64,000 nt of DNA from positions 157,028,395 to 157,092,394 of the forward strand of contig NC_045438.1 in NCBI RefSeq assembly GCF_002776525.5. Direction: 5' to 3'. The notes under the pieces are model-generated. The model made no database searches. It worked only from the letters and a program-made list of their open reading frames with translations, and was not told the DNA's origin. Positions 22,263 to 34,344 of this stretch are shown here, piece after piece; positions within the stretch are counted from its first letter, which is position 1; each line of letters opens with the position of its first letter. The position numbers and the translations under genes were made by a program. This DNA is from Piliocolobus tephrosceles (taxonomy: Eukaryota; Chordata; Mammalia; Primates; Cercopithecidae).

Positions 22263-22870
22263 AAAAATATGGTATGAAAACCATGGATGGTTCTACCACC
22301 ACCTCCTCTTGCCACATAGGCCCCATTCATTGATGAAGACACCAAGGCTCAGAAAAGTAAAATGACCTGAAAACATGTGACTGACCATTCAGGTCTCCCA
22401 GAAATTAGAGCGTTCAGTTTTAAAACAGTGACAGTCCCAGACCAACCAGGATGAATTCGTCACCCTAGATCGGAGACTTCACTACACCCACAGTTCTTGC
22501 ATTTTGGCTGATTTATTATTGTTGTTGTTGTTGCTATTATGCCATATTACTGCAAGAAGAATTCAAATTACTATTGGTTTTTAATTTTTTTTTTTATTTT
22601 TCTAGCCCCCTTGAGATGTTCTTACTAAATTACTATGGTTTTCTTTTAAAAACCGTATTTGTTTTTATTCCCTCATTCCAGAAGGATTTAAGGGAGTAAT
22701 ACCCTTATTTTATGTGTTTCGAAATACTCCTAAGTATTCTAAAATACTCTGGACTATTCCTGTGTCCATGTCTCCTCTATCTGACTTCAGACCCACCATA
22801 CCATGTACATTTTCTCTCTAGCTTCCATATATTTGTGTGATATTTGCTATGGCACCTACTGTGCCCTACT
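22263..22870. other. Unannotated stretch
   Basis: No recognised repeat apart from a short (TTG)n run at about 22518-22533 and a T10 run near 22586. Confidence 0.5.
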
Positions 22871-23260
22871 GAGATCTGTGTATTAGTCAGAATTCTTTAG
22901 TTTGCCAGTAAAAGAAAACAAAAGGATGGAGTATATCAGCTTAGGTAGCAGAAAAGAGCTTCAGGCATAACTGGATACAGGGGCTCCATCTCATCAGGGC
23001 ATGTCCCTCTTTGAACCCATAGCAAGATGGTCAGGTGCAGCTCCACACACCCCCATCCTCCCAGAAACCCAGCTGACGGCATCTCATCCCCAGTAGCTTT
23101 TATACAAGTCCGTAGGATGGACTCTGTTTGGGCTGACTTGCGCTATGCCCATTCCCTAAACCAGTTGCTGCCCCCCAGGACAATGGAATACTCTGACTGT
23201 CCAAACTGTGGCCATGCACCCATCCCTGGCACCAGGGTCTAAGAATAGAGAAATGCAAGT
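22871..23260. mobile_element. Possible ancient interspersed repeat, family unknown
   Basis: The block from 'gtgtattagtcagaattc' to 'caccagggtcta' resembles a common old mammalian repeat, with 'tggatacaggggctcc' and 'ggaatactctgactgtcc' in the expected order. I cannot name it, so treat it as unresolved. Confidence 0.35.
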
Positions 23261-24292
23261 CCCCCAAAAGAAAGTCAAAAGATGGTTCCTAGAAGCAGAG
23301 GAGGAACAGATGCTGAGTAGGTGAAAACAGCAAATGTCCATGGTAGTCTTAAACAGTTCAAGAAGGCTGACCAGCTGATTGGCTGACGCACAGGCAACAG
23401 CGTGCAGCCTGTGTCTTCCGCTGCCCCCGCTCTGCTGAGATCTAGGTACTATTTTCCCCTGAAACACTAAGTTGCATCATTGTCAGTTCTAATTTTGAAG
23501 ACACGCACCACGTTTAGCTGAAGCTAGCAGCAGCCCCAGAACCCGTGGGACTCCATCCGAAAAATGATAAGCCCTTTGCTGGGCTCCCAAATATGGAGCT
23601 CCTGAGAGCGAGGAGCTGGTGACTCATGTTCTCTGTGCTTTGGTTGCCCCCACGTTTTCCAGCTGGGTTGGTGACGTCGGACTCAGTACTTTCTTCAATG
23701 CGTCCTGTACACAAAGAATAAATAGCCCCGGAGCTCTTTCTTTTTCTTCCTGCCTTTCTTCCTGTAATTCATTCTCAGCCCAACTTGGCTTTGTTCAAAC
23801 CACAGTATTTCATGTTGCCTGGCAAGTTCTGACACAGCTGCTTGCTTTATTCTTTCAGTCTTCTGTTAAGCCAGAGGTAAAGTTATACCTTGTGGCTAAT
23901 TTTTAGTCTGTAAACCTTATCCCTTGTTCAAGCTGAAATCTTAGATTAAATCAGCATGAAAATGCCAGCTCCCCGAGACCGTTGAATTATGGCCCCCATC
24001 ACTCTTCCTGCCCTGACATTCATTTAATCCTTTTCAACTTTTACGAGTTGTTTTCTCTTATCCATGAGCAAGGTGGTGGCTTGGGTCTTTTTAAGCAATT
24101 TTCTTTTCTTCTTAATCACCCTGCCCCGATTCCATCCAATCTATTTCGTTTTCTATATAATGATGTAACACATCTCCAATTTGAGTCACCAGGTTTTCCA
24201 TGTTAAAGGTGGACTTGAGAAATGTTTATTTTACAAACTAATAAACATTTCAGTCCTATGGACTCTAGTAGTGGGGCCACCATGTCAGCTTC
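23261..24292. other. Unannotated stretch
   Basis: About 1 kb with no recognised repeat. ORFs of up to 103 codons (23156-23467, minus) and 95 codons (23619-23906, plus) lack recognised domains. Confidence 0.5.
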
Positions 24293-24731
24293 CCAGAGCT
24301 GCTGTTACAAAGTACCATAAACTGGGTGGCTTCAGATACAGAAATAGATTTTCTTCCAGTTCTGGAGGCCAGCAGTCTAAAATCAAGGTGCTGACAGGGC
24401 CACACACTCTCTGAACCTTCCAGGGAGGATCCTTCTTTGCCTCTTTCAGCTTCCAGCAGCCCTGGGCATTCCTGGGCTTGTGGCGGCATTTCTCACACCT
24501 GTGCCTCCATCTTCACAGGGCCACCTTCTCCCTCTGTGTCTCCCAGCGTTCTCTTCCCATTTGACAAAAACTGCAGTCATATTGGATCAGGGCCCATCTT
24601 CATGACCTCATCTTAACTTGATGAAATCTGCAAAGACCCTGTTTCCAAATAAAGTCACATTCGCAGGTGCAGGGAGATAGGGCTCCCACATACCCTTTCA
24701 TGGGGAGGGAAGACACAATTCAGCCCCTAAC
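24293..24731 (-). mobile_element. MLT1 LTR (MaLR)
   Basis: Minus-strand MLT1 LTR of about 440 bp: 'tgtcagcttcccagagctgc', 'accataaactgggtggctt', 'agttctggaggccagcag', 'ttcatgacctcatcttaac' and 'gacacaattcagcccctaac'. Both ends are present; no internal region is adjacent. Confidence 0.85.
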
Positions 24732-24944
24732 AGCCAGGAAAGAGAAAAACAGGGACAGAAAAATAACGATCTGATCTTGGTCAACCAAAAAGGGGATCCC
24801 GATGTTCTCAGAGGATGTTCACCCAGAAAGAGCCCGGGACCTGACGGGAACATCTGGAGATGGAGGCGAAAGCCGAGCAATAAAGGTGATCATTCAAGGG
24901 GGCAGGAGAATCCACTGGAGGGAGAAAGGCAAGGACACATTCAT

Positions 24945-25100
24945 GCTTGAAGAGCCTACTGTGTGCCGCATGTGCCTTTATCCCATTGAATCCTCAAATA
25001 ACTCTGTCAAACAGTTGCTATTATTCTCTTTTAATACATGGAGAAACTGAGGCTCTGATTAAATAATGAGACCCAGATTATACACCTGTAAGTAGAAGAG
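24945..25100 (-). mobile_element. MIR SINE
   Basis: Reverse-complement MIR: 'tgtgtgccgcatgtgcc', 'cccattgaatcctcaaat', 'acatggagaaactgaggctc' and 'cacctgtaagtagaagagcg'. Diverged. Confidence 0.75.
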
Positions 25101-25104
25101 CGAG

Positions 25105-25372
25105 ATCATCATTGCTATTACCGCTGCCACTTCTGTTTTTAATAGGCATTGGATCGCTTGTGGTACTGTATACGAGGATGTTACCTACATTAACTGAGAT
25201 CATCACAGCTCACAACGCTAGATATTGATGGCCTTATAGAGATGAAGAAACAGAAGCTCAAAGGGGTTTAGTCACTTGCCTGAAGTCACACAAGTATTAC
25301 ATAATTGAGCCAAAATGTAAACTCTGGTCTTTCTGACTGGCAGGACCATTCCTTACCATGATGCCATGTTGC
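25105..25372 (-). mobile_element. MIR SINE, adjacent second copy
   Basis: A second reverse-complement MIR directly after the first: 'gatgaagaaacagaagctc', 'tagtcacttgcctgaagtc', 'acacaagtattacataattg' and 'taaactctggtctttctgac'. Two MIRs therefore sit head to tail in the same orientation. Confidence 0.75.
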
Positions 25373-26759
25373 TGGTGGACTTTAGGGTATCTAAATTAGG
25401 ATATTCTTAGCTTCAGATAAGGAAGTTGTATAAAGCAACCAAATGATTAAACTTGAGGCTTAACTAAAGCAATATAAAAAGTGTATGTTCTGGGGGGAAT
25501 AGGCAAAAGAGAAGAGAAAGAGGCCAGCCACCGAGCCGCTGTGGGTGAATGAGTTAACCAAAGGGCAAACGTCCAAATTGGATGGTGAAATGGCAGAGCA
25601 AGTGGGCTCGGTGTCTGTAAACATCTACACTGCCCACAAGGACAAGATCTGTATGCTCCATCGACACCCAGAGGCTGAAGGAATGCCTGTGGTGTAGACA
25701 ACTAACTTTTCTAGAGAATGGAGAAGGGATTAAACATGTTAACCCTGAAGAAAAGGAAACTTGGGGCAGGGTAGGCTCAGAAAGTCTTCAGAGGTTGGGA
25801 ACATGGCCGGTGGAAGAGCAGGGAGACTGGAAAGGGCCCCCCCCCCCGCCCGTGTTTGTGTGGAGGCAGCTCTGGGCCCCCCTTGAACACACATGGGTGA
25901 ACCGCTTGACTCACCTTACAGTGAAAGAAGTTGGCGCCCATGGGCCGCTGGAGAAACCTCAGTAGCCATCCGGTGTTCCCCAATGACTGTGTTACTCACA
26001 ACCCTCCAGGGTCCCTTGTTGCTTTTGGGGTTGTAGGGCTGGCAAGATGTCTTCACCCACAGCTAGATTCATGGCTGAGGCCCCTATAATGAATGACAGA
26101 TGAACAAGAGAAGAACATACAAACACATAGAGTATAAGTTTTACATGACACAGAAGCCTTTGAGAGGAAATGAAGACTCAGAGAAACAGGGAAACCTGCG
26201 GATTTGCTATGCTGGGTTGGATGAAGAGTGGACAGTCATGGAGAGGTGTGACCGAGCAAAGCGGGTGATAACCTGGAGGGAATGTCGCCAGGTCTGTTGG
26301 CTCAGATTCTCCTCTGTGTCCTTGTGTCTTCAGAAATAAGGATGTTCCTTTCCTCCGAATATGCAGACATCACTCACACCAGGGTCCAACTTCCTACTTC
26401 AGGGGAAAGTCAGGAAATCCTTCCTGGGACTGATGACCTGCCCCAGAGAGAAGGGCAGAACAAGGGAAGGTGAGAGTGGCCTTCCTGCTTCTGCTGTTTT
26501 CTCAAATGCCAATGTTCTATTTTGGGGGGCAGCATGTCCTGAACCCCATCAGGATGAAATCCCAGCTCCACGAAGCCCCTCTTGAACTGGTCCATCTTAC
26601 TGCTCCAGCCTCAGCTCCCTCTGCTCCTGGACTTGAACTTCACATTCCAGCCTGGGGACTCCTGGCAGTTCTCTAAATATGCAAAGAGCTCGGCTTTCTT
26701 TCCTGGTCCTGGTCCTGGTCCTGGTCACTTGGCCCTCTCTGTCTCTCCCCTCCTTGTTC
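25373..26759. other. Unannotated stretch, possible LTR remnant
   Basis: The 26085-26530 part is vaguely like an ancient LTR but not identifiable. A C9 run lies at about 25839-25847 and a short (TGGTCC)4 hexamer array at about 26702-26727. No exon recognised. Confidence 0.4.
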
Positions 26760-26889
26760 CCATCTCTCTTCCTTTCTGGCTCAGGTCCCTCGCACATGCT
26801 GTAAACTCTTCCTGGAACATCTCCCTTCCACCTGTGAATCTCTTGCCAGCTCACTTCTTTTCTCCCTTTAAGAATCCACTTCTCAAAAG
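26760..26889 (+). mobile_element. L2 fragment, first half (interrupted)
   Basis: Sense-strand L2 3' region: 'cacatgctgtaaactcttcc', 'tggaacatctcccttcc' and 'cagctcacttcttttctccc'. It ends where a short L1 3' fragment begins and resumes at about 27038. Confidence 0.6.
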
Positions 26890-27025
26890 AAAATGGCAAC
26901 TCTGTGAGGTGATAGAAATGCTGCTTCACTTGATCATTGTGGCGTCCACGATGCATACATAAAACAAGTTGTACACTTTACCCTGTATAAATTTTTGTTT
27001 GTCAATTATATATCAAGAAAGACAA
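26890..27025 (+). mobile_element. Old L1M 3'-end fragment inside L2
   Basis: About 135 bp of L1M 3' UTR end: 'tgtgaggtgatagaaatgct', 'cttgatcattgtggcg', 'acaagttgtacactttaccc' and 'gtcaattatatatcaagaaag'. A very short 5'-truncated insertion splitting an L2. Confidence 0.65.
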
Positions 27026-27037
27026 GGGAATTTGGAA

Positions 27038-27295
27038 AGACTTCACCTCTGCCAAGACAGCTTTCTGACCACCACCCCTGACCCTGGGTGATATTCCCTG
27101 ACATGAGCCCCCGAGTGTTTACCTACGCTATGTGTATCAGGGCATCCCGACCACTTGCTCACTCGCCTGTCTCCCCACTGTGAGGTCGGTGGCAGGGCCT
27201 TGTTCAGTGTCTTAGTCATATCCCCTCCAGCACCCACCATGACCTCTGGCACTAAGTAGGGGCTCAATAAGTCAATCATTGTGTTGATATACCAG
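27038..27295 (+). mobile_element. L2 3'-end, second half (resumed)
   Basis: The collinear continuation of the L2 at 26760: 'cttcacctctgccaagacag', 'ctttctgaccaccacccctg', 'cactgtgaggtcggtggca' and the 3' end 'aagtaggggctcaataagtc'. The order across the L1 insert matches one L2. Confidence 0.7.
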
Positions 27296-28009
27296 CGATA
27301 TTGAGGGAAGACCAGACCTGCCAACCTCTAAGAGCCTGTCCGCTCAGAGAGTCTGTGAGTCTGTATTTCTGCTCCCACAGTTAGTCATGGAGGAAGTTGC
27401 CAAAGCAGATGATGAGACTTCTGTTTGGGGTTGCCCAGGTCTGCCTGGCCTTTGCAATTTGTAATCAGGTCATTAGAAAGAGAAACTGAACTGAGAGAAA
27501 AACATAGTTTGGATGAGGCAAGAGTTGCAAAATAATGAGTTATGTAATGGTGATGGTCGCCTCTGGTAGCATCTTTGGCCCTACCCAGATGATACAAGAC
27601 TTTGTATGTATACCCTTGAGCTTGGCCAAGAGGACAATTGTCAAAACCGTGGCTTGAGTGTTCAACAGCCTCTTTTCCCATAAGGTGTTGCCTTTTGAGG
27701 TCAGACTGAAATCCTGTACCTGCAATAATTTCCTCCTTAGGACTGGATATACTTGAAAAGATTGGAGAGATAGATATGTTACCTTGTTTGTATACCATGT
27801 AAATGGTATAACCCTTGCACTCTTTGGCCATTAGCAGCCAATTGTCAATTAGTTTATTGTGTGTTAGATCAAACTGTATTGCTCAGGCCAGTTACTCAAG
27901 AACTGTGAACTGTGAACATCTCAGCCTAGAAGGATAATGTGACCTTCAATTTGCACACCATCCATTGTCCCTTTCAAACAAAGAGCCTCTCTGAGCTAGA
28001 TAGTCCAGG
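27296..28009. other. Unannotated stretch
   Basis: No recognised repeat. A 148-codon minus-strand ORF (27385-27831) has no recognisable domain. A small tandem duplication (AACTGTG twice) lies at 27901-27914. Confidence 0.5.
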
Positions 28010-30690
28010 GATTTTTTTTTTTAACTTTTACTTTAGGTTCAGGGGTACATATACAGATTTGTTACATAGGTAAATTCATGTCATGAGGGTTTTTTGTATA
28101 GATTATTTGGTGACCCAGGTACTAAACCTAGTACCCATTAGTTGTTTTTTCTGCTCCTCTCCCTCCTCTCGCCCTCCACCCTTAGTTAGTTCCCAGTGTG
28201 TGTTGTTCCCCAACATGTGCCCATGTGTTCTCATCATTTAGCTCCCACTTCTAAGTAAGAACATGTGGTGTTTGGTTTTCTGTTCCTGCATTAGTATGCT
28301 GGGGATAATGGCTTCCAACTCCATCCATGTTTCTGCAAAGAACATGCTCTCCTTCTGCTATATGGCTGCATAGCATTCCATAGTGTATATGTACCATATT
28401 TTCTTTATACAGTCTGTCATTGATGGCCATTTAGGTTGATTCCATGTCTTGGCTATTGTGAATAGTGCTACAATAAACATAACGTGTGCATGTGTCTTTA
28501 TGATGGAATGATTTCTATTTCTTTGGGTATATACCCAGTAGTGGAACTGCTGGGTCAAAGGGTATTTCTGTCTTTAGGCCTTTGAGAAATCCCCACACTG
28601 CTTTCCACAATGGTTGAACTAATTTACATTCCCACCAATGGTATATAAGCATTCCCTTTTCTCCACAATCTTGCCAGCATCTGTTATTTTTTTTATTTTT
28701 TGTTAATAGCCATTTTGACTGGTGTGAGATAGTATCTCATTGTAGTTTTGATGTGCATTTCTCTAATGATTAGTGACATTAAGCTTTTTTCATATGCTTG
28801 TTTGTCACATGTATGTCTTCTTTTGAGAAGTGTCTTTTTATGTCCTTTGCCAAATTTTTAATGGTGCTGTTTTTTCTTATAAATTTATTAAAGTTTCTTA
28901 TGGATTCTGGATATTAGACCTTTGTCAGATGCATAGTTTCCAAATATTTTCTCCCATTCTGTAGATTGTCTGTTCCCTTTGGTGATAGTTCCTTTTGCTG
29001 TGCAGAAGCTCATTAGTATAATTAGATTCCATTTGTCAATTTTTGCTTTTGTCAAGATTGCTTTTGGCATCTTTGTCATGAAATCTTTGCCAGTTCCTAA
29101 GCACAGAATAGTATGGCCTAGGTTGTCTTTCAGGGTTTTTATAGTATTGCGTTTTATATTTAAGTCTTCAGTCCATCTTGAGTTGATTTTTGTATATAGT
29201 ATAAGGAAGGGATCCAGTTTCAATCTTCTGCAAATGGCTAGCCAGTTATTCCAGCACCTTTATTGAACAGAACTCCTTTCCTGTTGCTTGTTTTTGTCAA
29301 CTTTATCAAAGATCAGACCATTGTAGATGAACGGCTTTATTTCTGAGCTCTCTATTCTGTTCCATTGGCCTATGTGTCTGTTTTTGTACCATGCTGTTTT
29401 GGTTACTGTAGCCCTATAGTATAGTTTGAAGTTGGGTAGTGTGTTACCTCCTGCTTTGTTCTTTTTACTTAGGATTGCTTTGGCAATTCAGACTCTTTTT
29501 TTGGTTCCATACTAATTTTAAAATAGTTTTTTCTAGTTCTATGTAGAATGTCATTGGTAGTTTCATAGGAATAGCAATGAATCTGTAAATTGCTTTGGGC
29601 AGTATGTCCATTTTAACGATGTTGATTCTTTCTATCTATGAGTATGGAATTTTTTCTATTTGTTTGTGTCATCACTGATTTCTTTGAGCAGTGTTTTATA
29701 GTTCTCATTGTAGAGATCTTTCACCTCCCTGGTTAGCGGTATTCTTAGGTATTTTATTCTTTTTGCAGCAATTGTTAATGGGATTGTGTTCTGATTTGGC
29801 TCTCAGCTTGACTGTTGTTGGTGTATAGGAATGCTAGTAACGTTTGTGCATCGATTTTGTATCCTGAAACTTTGATGAAGTTGCTTATCAGCTCACGGAG
29901 TGTTTGGGCAGACTATGGGGTTTTCTAGCTGTAGGATCATGCCATCTGCAAACAGAGATAGACTTCCTCTCTTTCTATTTGGATGCCCTTTATTTCTTCT
30001 CTTGCTTGATTGCCCTGACCAGAGCTTCCAATACTATGTTGAATAGGAGTGGTGTTAGAGGGCATCGTTGTCTTGCTCCAGTTTTCAAGAGTAATGCTTC
30101 CAGCTTTTGCCCATTCAGTGATGTGCTGGCTGTGAGTTTGTCACAGATGGCTCTTATTATTTTGAGGTATGTTTCTTCAGTACCTAGTTTGTTGAGAGTT
30201 TTTAACATGAAGGGATGTTGAATTTTATTGAAAGCTTTTTTTCATCTACTGAGATGGTCACATGGGTTTTGTCTTTAGTTCTGTCTATGTGATCCATTGC
30301 ATTTATTGATATGCATGTGTTGAACAAGCCTTGCGTCCCAGGGATAAAGCCTACTTGATTGTGGCAGATTAGCTTTTTGATGGCTGCTGGATGAGGTTTG
30401 CTAGTATTTTGTTGAGGGCTTTTGCATCAATGTTCATCAAGGATATTGGCCTGAAGTGGTTATTTTTGTTTGTTTGTTTGTTTGTTTTGTTTTGTTTTTC
30501 TTGTTGTGTCTCTGATAGGTTTTGGTATCAGGATGATGCTGGCTTCATAGAACGAGTTGGGGAGGAGTCCCTCCCCCTCAATTTTTGGGAAGAGTTTCAG
30601 TAGAAATGGAACCAGCTCTTCTTTGTACATCTGGTAGGATTTGGTTGTGAATCCATCTGGTCCTGGGCTTTTTTTGGTTTGTAGTAGGTT
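28010..30690 (-). mobile_element. L1P element, 5'-truncated (about 2.7 kb)
   Basis: A minus-strand L1 from its 3' UTR and A-tail (T-run at 28013-28021) through the C-terminal half of ORF2 to truncation at about 30690. Primate-lineage (L1P) 3' UTR text such as 'gttacataggtaaattcatg' is recognisable. Missing: ORF1, the endonuclease and the N-terminal part of ORF2. Several frameshifts and stops break ORF2. Confidence 0.9.
28358..30690 (-). pseudogene. L1 ORF2 remnant (reverse transcriptase to C-terminus)
   Basis: Read 3' to 5' on the plus strand: a KSPGPDGFTTKSYQ block (about 30630-30670), the PLTPLLFNIVLEAL block at about 30010-30050, and the RT active-site loop at 29941-29952, which reads FADG instead of FADD. 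The ORF2 C-terminal IWYIYTMECYAAI block lies near 28358-28400. Open segments (28358-28558, 28888-29223, 29990-30208, 30460 to about 30690) lie in different frames. It is inactive. Confidence 0.88.
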
Positions 30691-30694
30691 GGGG

Positions 30695-30770
30695 ATTTTT
30701 ATCCCAGATTTATAAATACAGAAACTGAGTCTCAGAGAGAAGTGACTTGCCCAAAGTTGCAGCTCATGAA
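30695..30770 (-). mobile_element. MIR fragment
   Basis: 'acagaaactgagtctcagag' plus 'agtgacttgcccaaagttgc' is the reverse complement of the MIR core. It directly follows the L1 truncation point. Confidence 0.55.
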
Positions 30771-31401
30771 GATAAAAAGAAGTGGCCAGATATCCAATCT
30801 TTGTACCCCAGGGCTCCTCTCCACTCCTCACCTCTTGGGCCTGCTCTTCTGGTGGAAACACAAGGAGGGCTGAGGAGAGCAGGCTGCTGAGCTGTGCTTT
30901 GGGGCCTCTTAGCCCATGGGGATACATGAAGGATGAGGGGAAAGGGTTGGAGCATAGAAATGGAGTTTGGGGAACAGGTAATAGGAGAAGCTGGCTGACC
31001 TTTCGCAACACAACTTTCAGGCCAGTCCTGACTAAGATGCTCTGGGCCGAAGCCAGCTGAGTGTGAGCTCCCACAGAGAAAAGAGGTTTGCACATCCTCT
31101 CCACATGGGTGCCCATGAGCCAGGACCCTGCTAAGCACAAACTCAGGGTTCCTGCCCTGAGCAGCTACTGGCTGAGTGATCAAAGCAAGTCAAGAGCCTT
31201 GAAAAGTTGAAGGTAGTTGCTCAGCCAGCAGCCAGTCCAGATCCTATCTGTAACTCCAGTCCTCTCCAGCCCCCTCCTTCCCCGACGAGAGTCCAGGCCA
31301 GCCTCAAACAGAAACTATGGAGATGAATCAAAGACAGAGACAAGCCATCTTTGCCTGTGAATTCTAGTGTATCCATGATAATCGGGTTTATTTTACCCAG
31401 T
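30771..31401. other. Unannotated stretch
   Basis: No repeat recognised. ORFs on both strands (30764-31183 minus, 139 codons; 30782-31060 plus, 92 codons) mirror each other and show no domain. Confidence 0.5.
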
Positions 31402-31416
31402 AAAGAAAGGGCTTTC

Positions 31417-31567
31417 TTTTTTTTTTTTTTTTTTTTTTTTCCTTTTTGTGGAGAACAGGGTCTCGCTATATTACCCAGGCAGGTCTCAAACTCCTGGGCT
31501 CAAGCTATCCTCCCGCCTCTGCCTCCCTGAGAGCTGGGATTACAGGCGTGAGCCACCGCGCCTGGCC
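31417..31567 (-). mobile_element. Free left Alu monomer (FLAM-like)
   Basis: A single Alu arm on the minus strand with a T-tail of about 24 bases and the 5' end at 31567. There is no right arm. A clear 15-bp TSD, AAAGAAAGGGCTTTC / AAAGAGAGGGCTTTC (31402-31416 and 31568-31582), has 14 of 15 matches, so it inserted as a monomer and is not a broken dimer. Confidence 0.88.
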
Positions 31568-31847
31568 AAAGAGAGGGCTTTCAATTCACTTGGGGGGACC
31601 TCCGACCTTCTTATAACAGCACAACGAAAGTGAACCACAGACATTCCCTCCCCTAATTAAGAGAGTTGCTCTTTTGACTGGGTCTTGAACTGTTAGCACC
31701 GGTCTGCCACATTCTTTAGTTAGTTAAGGGCTGCCACCATCATGACATGGAATAGTAGGACTGGGAGAATCTACTGGATCAGTACCTGGTGCAGAACAAA
31801 GCCCTTCCATGGAACATAAACGTACAAATATTACATTCACAGCCATG

Positions 31848-32215
31848 TTTGTTCATTCAAAGAGAATCTACTGAGCACTTTCTGTGTGCCAGACACTGTC
31901 CCCAGTGCTGGAGAAAATAGACAAGATCCCTGTTATCATGGAGCTCATATGCTAATGGTGGAGACACAAAGAAGCCAAAGAAATAAATAAACACACTAGA
32001 CTATGTCAGAGAGTGGCAAGTGCCATGAAGAACCTAAAAATGAGACATGGTGTTGTAGGAGATGCCTTACACAGGGAGGTCCTGGAGGCAGAGTACCTGG
32101 AGGTCTGAGATCAGAGCTTTTATGCAAACAGAGCAAGTGCAGAAGTTGTGTTTGAGGAACAGCCAGAAGGCCAGTTGGCCTGCAAGGCATGAGCCAGGGA
32201 ATGGTGGTACAAGAT
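31848..32215 (-). mobile_element. L2 3'-end
   Basis: Reverse-complement L2: 'ctactgagcactttctgtgt', 'gccagacactgtccccagtg', 'ttatcatggagctcatatgc', 'ccagaaggccagttggcct'. Long and collinear with the L2 consensus as I remember it. Confidence 0.75.
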
Positions 32216-34344
32216 AAGCTTGGAAATTGTTTATGCTCTATCTCTCACACCGACTTGGCCTTTGATCTCAGCTAAAATGCTGCTTTACTTCCTACTGTAT
32301 TGGTATTTGCAACCAATGCATGATGTGTCACGTACTTTCTACTCACCCTCATACCAGTGTTGATGAGGGTGAAAAGATCATTCCTCCTCCAGGAAGTCTC
32401 TTTGGAAACTTGGTGGCAGAAGACAGGAGAGCTAAGAGCAGGTCCCATCTTGTATGATCTAAGGTTCCCCTGGATGTGAAGCCATGATCCCCTGCAGCTA
32501 TCACAGCATAGGGATGTGGAGAGATCCTGGCTCCATATATAGTTGGCAGGAGGCGAGTCTCCTTTAAGGTGTTCAAATGTAGCGCGCACACACACACACA
32601 CACACACACTCTCTCTCTCACCTGCTGTCTTCCTTGATGCTCCATCTCTTCTACTGCTGTCCTGAGAACCAAGACAGCTCCATGTACAAGTAACTCAAAA
32701 CCCTGACACTCCCTCACACTGCCCAAAGCAAGACACTGCCAAAATAAGTCACAGATGTCACCGTTCCTTGTCACTCAGTTTTCTTGGCTCAGATTTAAAG
32801 CATTAGATCAGCTCATCGTCATCTCTCATTCCCCAGCCCCAGCTCTTCCCTGCTGAGTTATCTTCAATATTCCCTTGGGTGGATTTCTTCTTCCTCCTTC
32901 TTCTCTAAGAATCTCTAAGTTTATTTTCTCTCTTACTCTCACCCCGCTTCTCATCCTGCCTCACCCCGGTCCCTCTTTCTAAGCCCCCTTCTCTGCCACC
33001 CTATTCTAGACAAGATCTTACAAAAATACCTTCTCTACTTCCACAAGAATTCCCCCAAATTCCTTTCCTTTGTATTGAAAGGGTCAACTTCTGGCATTTA
33101 TAATTTTAACCATCAGAAGGACTTGGAATGAGAAGTATGAGTACTCCCGACTCTTTTCCACACCTGATTCCCAATCTCCAGTTTTCTTGAATACTGACTC
33201 TATAATGGGTGGAGAGTAGGGGTACAGAAAGAGACATGGAAAAACAATAAATGAAATGGTTCTTTTAGTAATAAAAGCAGATGAGGAGATAGGGTAGCTG
33301 TGTTCTGAACATCAGAGCTAGAGAGGCTGATGCTCATGACGGACAGGGGAGGAGAGATGCAGTGCTGGCTAACAACCTGTACACAGCACCAAGCAGGTTG
33401 TAGTTACATGCTAAAGTGTGTGCTGTGCCATCTAAGTGCAGTAGAGATCAGCCATAGGCTGGAGTTTGCCCCGAAGGAGGTGGCATTGAGGTCACACACT
33501 GCAGAGTCATCCACATGACTTTGTAGGTTGGAATCTTATTTTATCAACTGCTTACCTGAAATAAACATGCCCCACCTGAAACTTAAATGCAGCTTGATCT
33601 TTTCTTTGGAAGAGTGTGATGCTTAGGACAGGAATGTGTTGCCATGGGATGCGGCTATATTTTGTCCCCACTCCTATCTGAGCCTTTCGCCACTTTGAAG
33701 GTGCTCTCTTTCTCCAGGATAAACATCTTCAATAGCGGGGACTTTCCAACAGAGTGGACGAGGTGAATTTTTGTAACTGTCTGGAATTCGATGCTATGTG
33801 AGATTTCTAACTCTGTGGAATTGCGCTCACATTCATGTTAGAATATTCTGTCTATCACACATTCTTATCAGCACATTTTTGTAGCCAGAGATATATGCAA
33901 CCCAAGTGTCATGAGCCCACTACACCTAAGAGTTGGTACTTACGAATTCCCTGAGAACTTAAAAGGGGCCTGAATGTAGTAACTTGCTTGGTGATAGATA
34001 GCAGCCTACTCACCCTGTCTCTTGAGAAATAACTTCACTTCTCTCCCCCTTATCCTAATTCCCTAAAACACCCCTATCTTCCAATGGATAAAGTACAGAC
34101 AAATATCTGGTTACCTTTATTGTAGACATCTATAGTTCACCCAAGAGCCTAGATGAAGCACCTTACATAGCACGCCAACTGTTGGCCCATGTATTTAGTC
34201 TACGTTTAATACCCTTTTACTTAGGTTTCTTGCCCTGTAAACTGGGATTAGACAAAAATCTGGTGTCTTGAGTTTCATAGCATATTAGTATAGTATGATT
34301 TTAGCCTGTCTACTCCTCTTACATCTGATAACAGTAAAGAAGGT
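32216..34344. other. Unannotated stretch with a short (CA)n
   Basis: A (CA)n run of about 24 bp lies at 32585-32608, followed by (CT)n. Otherwise no repeat or exon recognised in about 2.1 kb. ORFs of up to 141 codons (32349-32774, minus) cross the (CA)n and are not supported. Confidence 0.5.

Noticed and set aside
23664..23725. CRE-like TGACGTC followed by AATAAATAG, resembling a promoter
   Set aside because: Single short motifs occur by chance; no CpG enrichment or downstream exon is seen.
26701..26727. (TGGTCC)4 hexamer array
   Set aside because: Only four units; too short to be notable beyond a minor simple repeat.
28888..29266. ORFs on both strands (111 and 95 codons) that look protein-like
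   Set aside because: The minus-strand one is L1 ORF2; the plus-strand one is its mirror.
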